Positions 61,511-64,000 of a DNA stretch of 64,000 bases are shown in pieces. Position numbers and translations under genes: made by a program. The notes under the pieces were generated by a model, which made no database searches, was not told the DNA's origin, and saw only the letters and a program-made list of their open reading frames with translations. Every line of letters starts with the position of its first letter. Position 1 is the first letter of the stretch. Origin of the DNA: Trebonia sp963843745 (GTDB lineage: Bacteria > Actinomycetota > Actinomycetes > Streptosporangiales > Streptosporangiaceae); NCBI GenBank assembly GCA_963843745.1, contig CAWJLP010000013.1:1-64000 (forward strand). The letters are read 5' to 3'.

Positions 61511-62350
61511 CTACCGCTTGTTCTTGCCGCGGCCACGGCGGCGGGTGATCAGCCGGTCACTGGGCTTGTGCGCCCGCCGGGTACGGCCTTCGGGCTTGCC
61601 CCACGGGCTCACCGGGTGGCGGCCGCCAGAGCTCTTGCCCTCGCCGCCGCCGAGCGGGTGGTCGACCGGGTTCATGGCCACGCCACGCACCGACGGCCGC
61701 TTGCCCTTCCAGCGGTTCCGGCCGGCCTTGCCGAGCTTGATGTTCGCCTGCTCGGCGTTGCCGACCTCACCGACGGTCGCGCGGCACTCCACGCTGACCC
61801 GCCGGATCTCGCCGGACGGCATGCGCAGCTGCGCGTAGCCAGCCTCCTTGGCGAGGAGCTGGACGCCGGCCCCGGCCGACCGCGCGATCTTCGCGCCGCC
61901 GCCGGGACGGAGTTCGATGGCATGCACGACCGTGCCGGTCGGGATCGACCGCAGCGGCAGCGCGTTGCCCGGCCTGATGTCAGCGCCAGGCCCGTTCTCC
62001 ACCCGGTCGCCCTGGTGCAGGCCCTGCGGCGCCAGGATGTAGCGCTTCTCGCCGTCCACGTAGTGCAGCAGCGCGATGCGCGCGGTCCTGTTCGGGTCGT
62101 ACTCGATGTGCGCGACCTTGGCGGGGACGCCGTCCTTGTCGTGCCGACGGAAGTCGATCAGCCGGTAGGCACGCTTGTGGCCGCCGCCCTGGTGCCGTGC
62201 GGTGACCCGCCCGTGCACGTTCCGGCCGCCTTTGCTGTGCAGCGGGCGAACCAGCGACTTCTCCGGCTCGCTCCGGGTGATCTCGGAGAAGTCGGAGCCA
62301 CTGGCGCCGCGCCGGCCCGGGGTGGTCGGTTTGTACTTACGGATTGCCAC
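61511..62350 (-). CDS. rplB: Ribosomal protein L2 (uL2)
   Basis: 279 residues from the GTG at 62350 (MAIRKYKPTTPGRRGASGSD). GGRNVHGRVTARHQGGGHKR and the functionally vital GVAMNPVDHPLGGGEG with its His near the peptidyl transferase centre are present. A start further upstream would overlap rplW and was rejected. Confidence 0.99.
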   Translation of the reverse strand: MAIRKYKPTTPGRRGASGSDFSEITRSEPEKSLVRPLHSKGGRNVHGRVTARHQGGGHKRAYRLIDFRRHDKDGVPAKVAHIEYDPNRTARIALLHYVDGEKRYILAPQGLHQGDRVENGPGADIRPGNALPLRSIPTGTVVHAIELRPGGGAKIARSAGAGVQLLAKEAGYAQLRMPSGEIRRVSVECRATVGEVGNAEQANIKLGKAGRNRWKGKRPSVRGVAMNPVDHPLGGGEGKSSGGRHPVSPWGKPEGRTRRAHKPSDRLITRRRGRGKNKR

Positions 62351-62360
62351 CTGCTTCTCC

Positions 62361-62663
62361 TTAACTAACCGGTCCGCCGAAGATGTCGATCCGGTCACCC
62401 TCGACCAGGGTCACGATCGCCCGCTTGGTGTCCGCGCGCTTGCCCCAGCCCTGCCGGGTCCGCCTGCGCTTGCCCTGCCGGTTCAGCGTGTTCACGCCGG
62501 TCACCCGGACCCGGAACACTTCCTCGACCGCCTGCCGGATCTGCGTCTTGTTGGCGTGCGGCGCGACGATGAACGTGTACTTGCCCTCGTCGAGAAGGCC
62601 GTAGCTCTTCTCCGACACCACCGGGCGCAGCAGGATGTCGCGGGGGTTGTAGATCCTGCTCAC
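62361..62663 (-). CDS. rplW: Ribosomal protein L23 (uL23)
   Basis: 100 residues from the GTG at 62663, overlapping the rplD stop by 4 bp. DILLRPVVSEKSYGLLDEGK and YTFIVAPHANKTQIRQAVEE are the conserved segments, ending KRAIVTLVEGDRIDIFGG. It docks trigger factor at the tunnel exit. Confidence 0.98.
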   Translation of the reverse strand: MSRIYNPRDILLRPVVSEKSYGLLDEGKYTFIVAPHANKTQIRQAVEEVFRVRVTGVNTLNRQGKRRRTRQGWGKRADTKRAIVTLVEGDRIDIFGGPVS

Positions 62664-63295
62664 TTCTCGCCCCTTTCCACGAACGTGCGCAGCGCGGCCT
62701 CGGTAAAGACCACGTAGTCGCTGACGAGCACGTCGTAGGTGTTGAGCTGGTCCTCGGCGAGCAGGTGCACGGCCGGGACGTTGCGCAGCGACTTCCAGGT
62801 GAGCTCGTCGTCGCTCTGAGCGACAACGAGGATGTTCCTGGAGGCGCCGTCGGTGACCTGGGCCAGCACGGCGAGCGCGTCCTTCGTCCGCGGCATGTCG
62901 CCCTCGACGAAGTTCGTCACCACGAAGATCCGGTCGCTGGCCGCCCGGTCGGACAGCGCGCCGCGCAGCGCGGCCGCCTTCATCTTCTTCGGCGTCCGCT
63001 GGGCGTAGTCCCGCGGCTGCGGGCCATGGGCGACACCACCGCCGGTGAACTGCGGCGCCCGGGTCGAGCCCTGCCGGGCCCGGCCGGTGCCCTTCTGCCG
63101 GTACGGCTTCCTGCCGCCGCCGCTGACCATGCCGCGAGTCTTCGTCGCGGCCGTGCCCTGCCGGGCGGCCGCGCGCTGCGCGACCACGACCTGGTGCATC
63201 AGCGGCACGTTGACCTTCGCCGCGAAGATGGCGTCGGGCAGTTCGACGGTGGTGGTCTCGTCGCTCGCCGGCGAGACGACGTTGACGCTGGTCAT
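62660..63295 (-). CDS. rplD: Ribosomal protein L4 (uL4)
   Basis: 211 residues. RGMVSGGGRKPYRQKGTGRA and RQGSTRAPQFTGGGVAHGP form the tunnel loop. It ends with NTYDVLVSDYVVFTEAAL. In other bacteria it also represses the S10 operon. It overlaps rplC and rplW by 4 bp each. Confidence 0.99.
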   Translation of the reverse strand: MTSVNVVSPASDETTTVELPDAIFAAKVNVPLMHQVVVAQRAAARQGTAATKTRGMVSGGGRKPYRQKGTGRARQGSTRAPQFTGGGVAHGPQPRDYAQRTPKKMKAAALRGALSDRAASDRIFVVTNFVEGDMPRTKDALAVLAQVTDGASRNILVVAQSDDELTWKSLRNVPAVHLLAEDQLNTYDVLVSDYVVFTEAALRTFVERGEK

Positions 63296-63936
63296 CGGGT
63301 CCCCTCTCGCACCGCGGAGCGCACCATGACAAGCCCGCCGCGCGGACCGGGCACCGCGCCCTTGATCAGCAGCAGGTTCTTGTCACTGTCCACGGCGTGC
63401 ACGGTCATGCTCTGCACGGTGGTCCGCTCGGCGCCCATCCGGCCCGCCATCCGCACGCCCTTGAAGACCCGGCCAGGCGTGGCGCACGCGCCGATCGATC
63501 CTGGCGAGCGGTGCTTGCGCTGGGTGCCGTGCGAGGCCGACAGGCCCTTGAAGCCATGCCGCTTCATGACGCCGGCGGTGCCCTTGCCCTTGGACTTGCC
63601 GGTCACGTCGACGCGCTGGCCAGCCTCGAACAGCTCGGCGGTGAGCTCCTGGCCCAGCGTGTACTCGGATGCGTTCTCGGTGCGGATCTCCGCGATGTAC
63701 CGGCGTGGCGTCACCCCGGCCTTCTCGAACAGGCCGGCCACCGGCTTCGTGACCTTGCGGGGGTTGATCTCCCCGAACCCGATCTGGACAGCGGAGTACT
63801 TGTCCTTGTCCGGCGTGCGGACGGCCGTGACCACGCACGGGCCAGCCAGCACCACCGTGACAGGTACCACCTGTCCGGTTTCGTCGAAGACCTGGGTCAT
63901 GCCAAGCTTGGTGCCCAGGATCCCTGTCATTGCCAT
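63292..63936 (-). CDS. rplC: Ribosomal protein L3 (uL3)
   Basis: 214 residues, MAMTGILGTKLGMTQVFDET, with KSKGKGTAGVMKRHGFKG and SPGSIGACATPGRVFKGVRM. It is required early in 50S assembly and lies near the peptidyl transferase centre. It begins 13 bp after rpsJ. Confidence 0.99.
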   Translation of the reverse strand: MAMTGILGTKLGMTQVFDETGQVVPVTVVLAGPCVVTAVRTPDKDKYSAVQIGFGEINPRKVTKPVAGLFEKAGVTPRRYIAEIRTENASEYTLGQELTAELFEAGQRVDVTGKSKGKGTAGVMKRHGFKGLSASHGTQRKHRSPGSIGACATPGRVFKGVRMAGRMGAERTTVQSMTVHAVDSDKNLLLIKGAVPGPRGGLVMVRSAVREGTR

Positions 63937-63949
63937 GATCAGTGAGTCC

Positions 63950-64000
63950 TCAGAGCTTGATCTCGATGTAGACGCCAGCCGGAAGGTCGAGCCGCATCAG
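63950..64000 (-). CDS. rpsJ: Ribosomal protein S10 (uS10), C-terminal end only
   Basis: The right edge encodes the last 16 residues, LMRLDLPAGVYIEIKL, then a TGA stop at 63952-63950. This is the usual S10 ending (RLDLPAGVDIEIKL) with Tyr in place of Asp. The rest lies outside the window. It would be the first gene of the S10 operon. Confidence 0.93.
   Translation of the reverse strand: MMRLDLPAGVYIEIKL

Overview
This window is chromosomal DNA from a high-GC actinobacterium. The evidence is GC-rich third codon positions, frequent GTG starts, PerM/DUF6350, DUF6542, DUF397, DUF1707 and DUF742 families, a complete 'conservon' signalling operon, WhiJ/Scr1-type regulators and the actinobacterial order of the S10-spc-alpha ribosomal cluster. 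A streptomycete/streptosporangial-type filamentous actinomycete is the best guess; genus cannot be set from the sequence alone. No rRNA, tRNA, CRISPR array, insertion sequence or prophage was recognised.

Layout. 1-3.3 kb looks accessory: a GntR/UTRA regulator broken by two frameshifts, an MFS exporter and an orphan 2-oxoglutarate/Fe(II) oxygenase. 3.2-7.4 kb (minus) is an etfB-etfA-cysteine desulfurase-mnmA string (electron transfer, sulfur transfer, tRNA thiolation). 7.5-15.3 kb is housekeeping: purN-purH-folD (minus), a small membrane protein, a PerM-like DUF6350 protein, sucCD (plus) and a stand-alone B12-binding protein. 15.3-22.3 kb has two tandem LytR-CpsA-Psr (LCP) cell-wall proteins, a DUF6542-like membrane protein with a collagen-like stretch, and PcrA helicase. 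22.5-27.0 kb is a conservon: NIT-domain sensor kinase, roadblock, DUF742 and small-GTPase-like protein. 27.0-29.2 kb is an ATPase/DUF397/HTH-DUF5753 regulatory set. 29.2-35.6 kb has an APC permease divergent from a form II coxSLM operon followed by coxG. 35.6-36.0 kb is non-coding and holds two copies of a long hairpin repeat. 36.0-43.8 kb (minus) is rplM-rpsI-glmM-acpS-nnr-alr, then a membrane-anchored unknown and rimI. 44.1-46.2 kb is a large repeat-rich, single-pass membrane protein. 46.2-64 kb (minus) is the full ribosomal super-operon from rpsJ (cut by the window edge) through secY-adk-map-infA-rpmJ-rpsM-rpsK-rpsD-rpoA-rplQ to truA.

Points deserving attention. (1) The conservon kinase has lost one G at the end of a four-copy 15-bp tandem repeat, and this fuses it in frame to the roadblock protein. 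(2) Two 22-bp-arm hairpin elements lie 175 bp apart downstream of coxG, with one compensatory base-pair change between copies. (3) map carries a one-base insertion although it is normally essential. (4) AcpS lacks its usual Mg-binding Asp. (5) An 84-bp in-frame duplication containing palindromes sits inside nnr. (6) The 693-residue protein at 44.1 kb has a Gly/Tyr/Gln/Pro repeat tract with a 189-bp higher-order period. Three genes carry frameshifts, so sequencing or assembly error must be excluded before any of those is read biologically.
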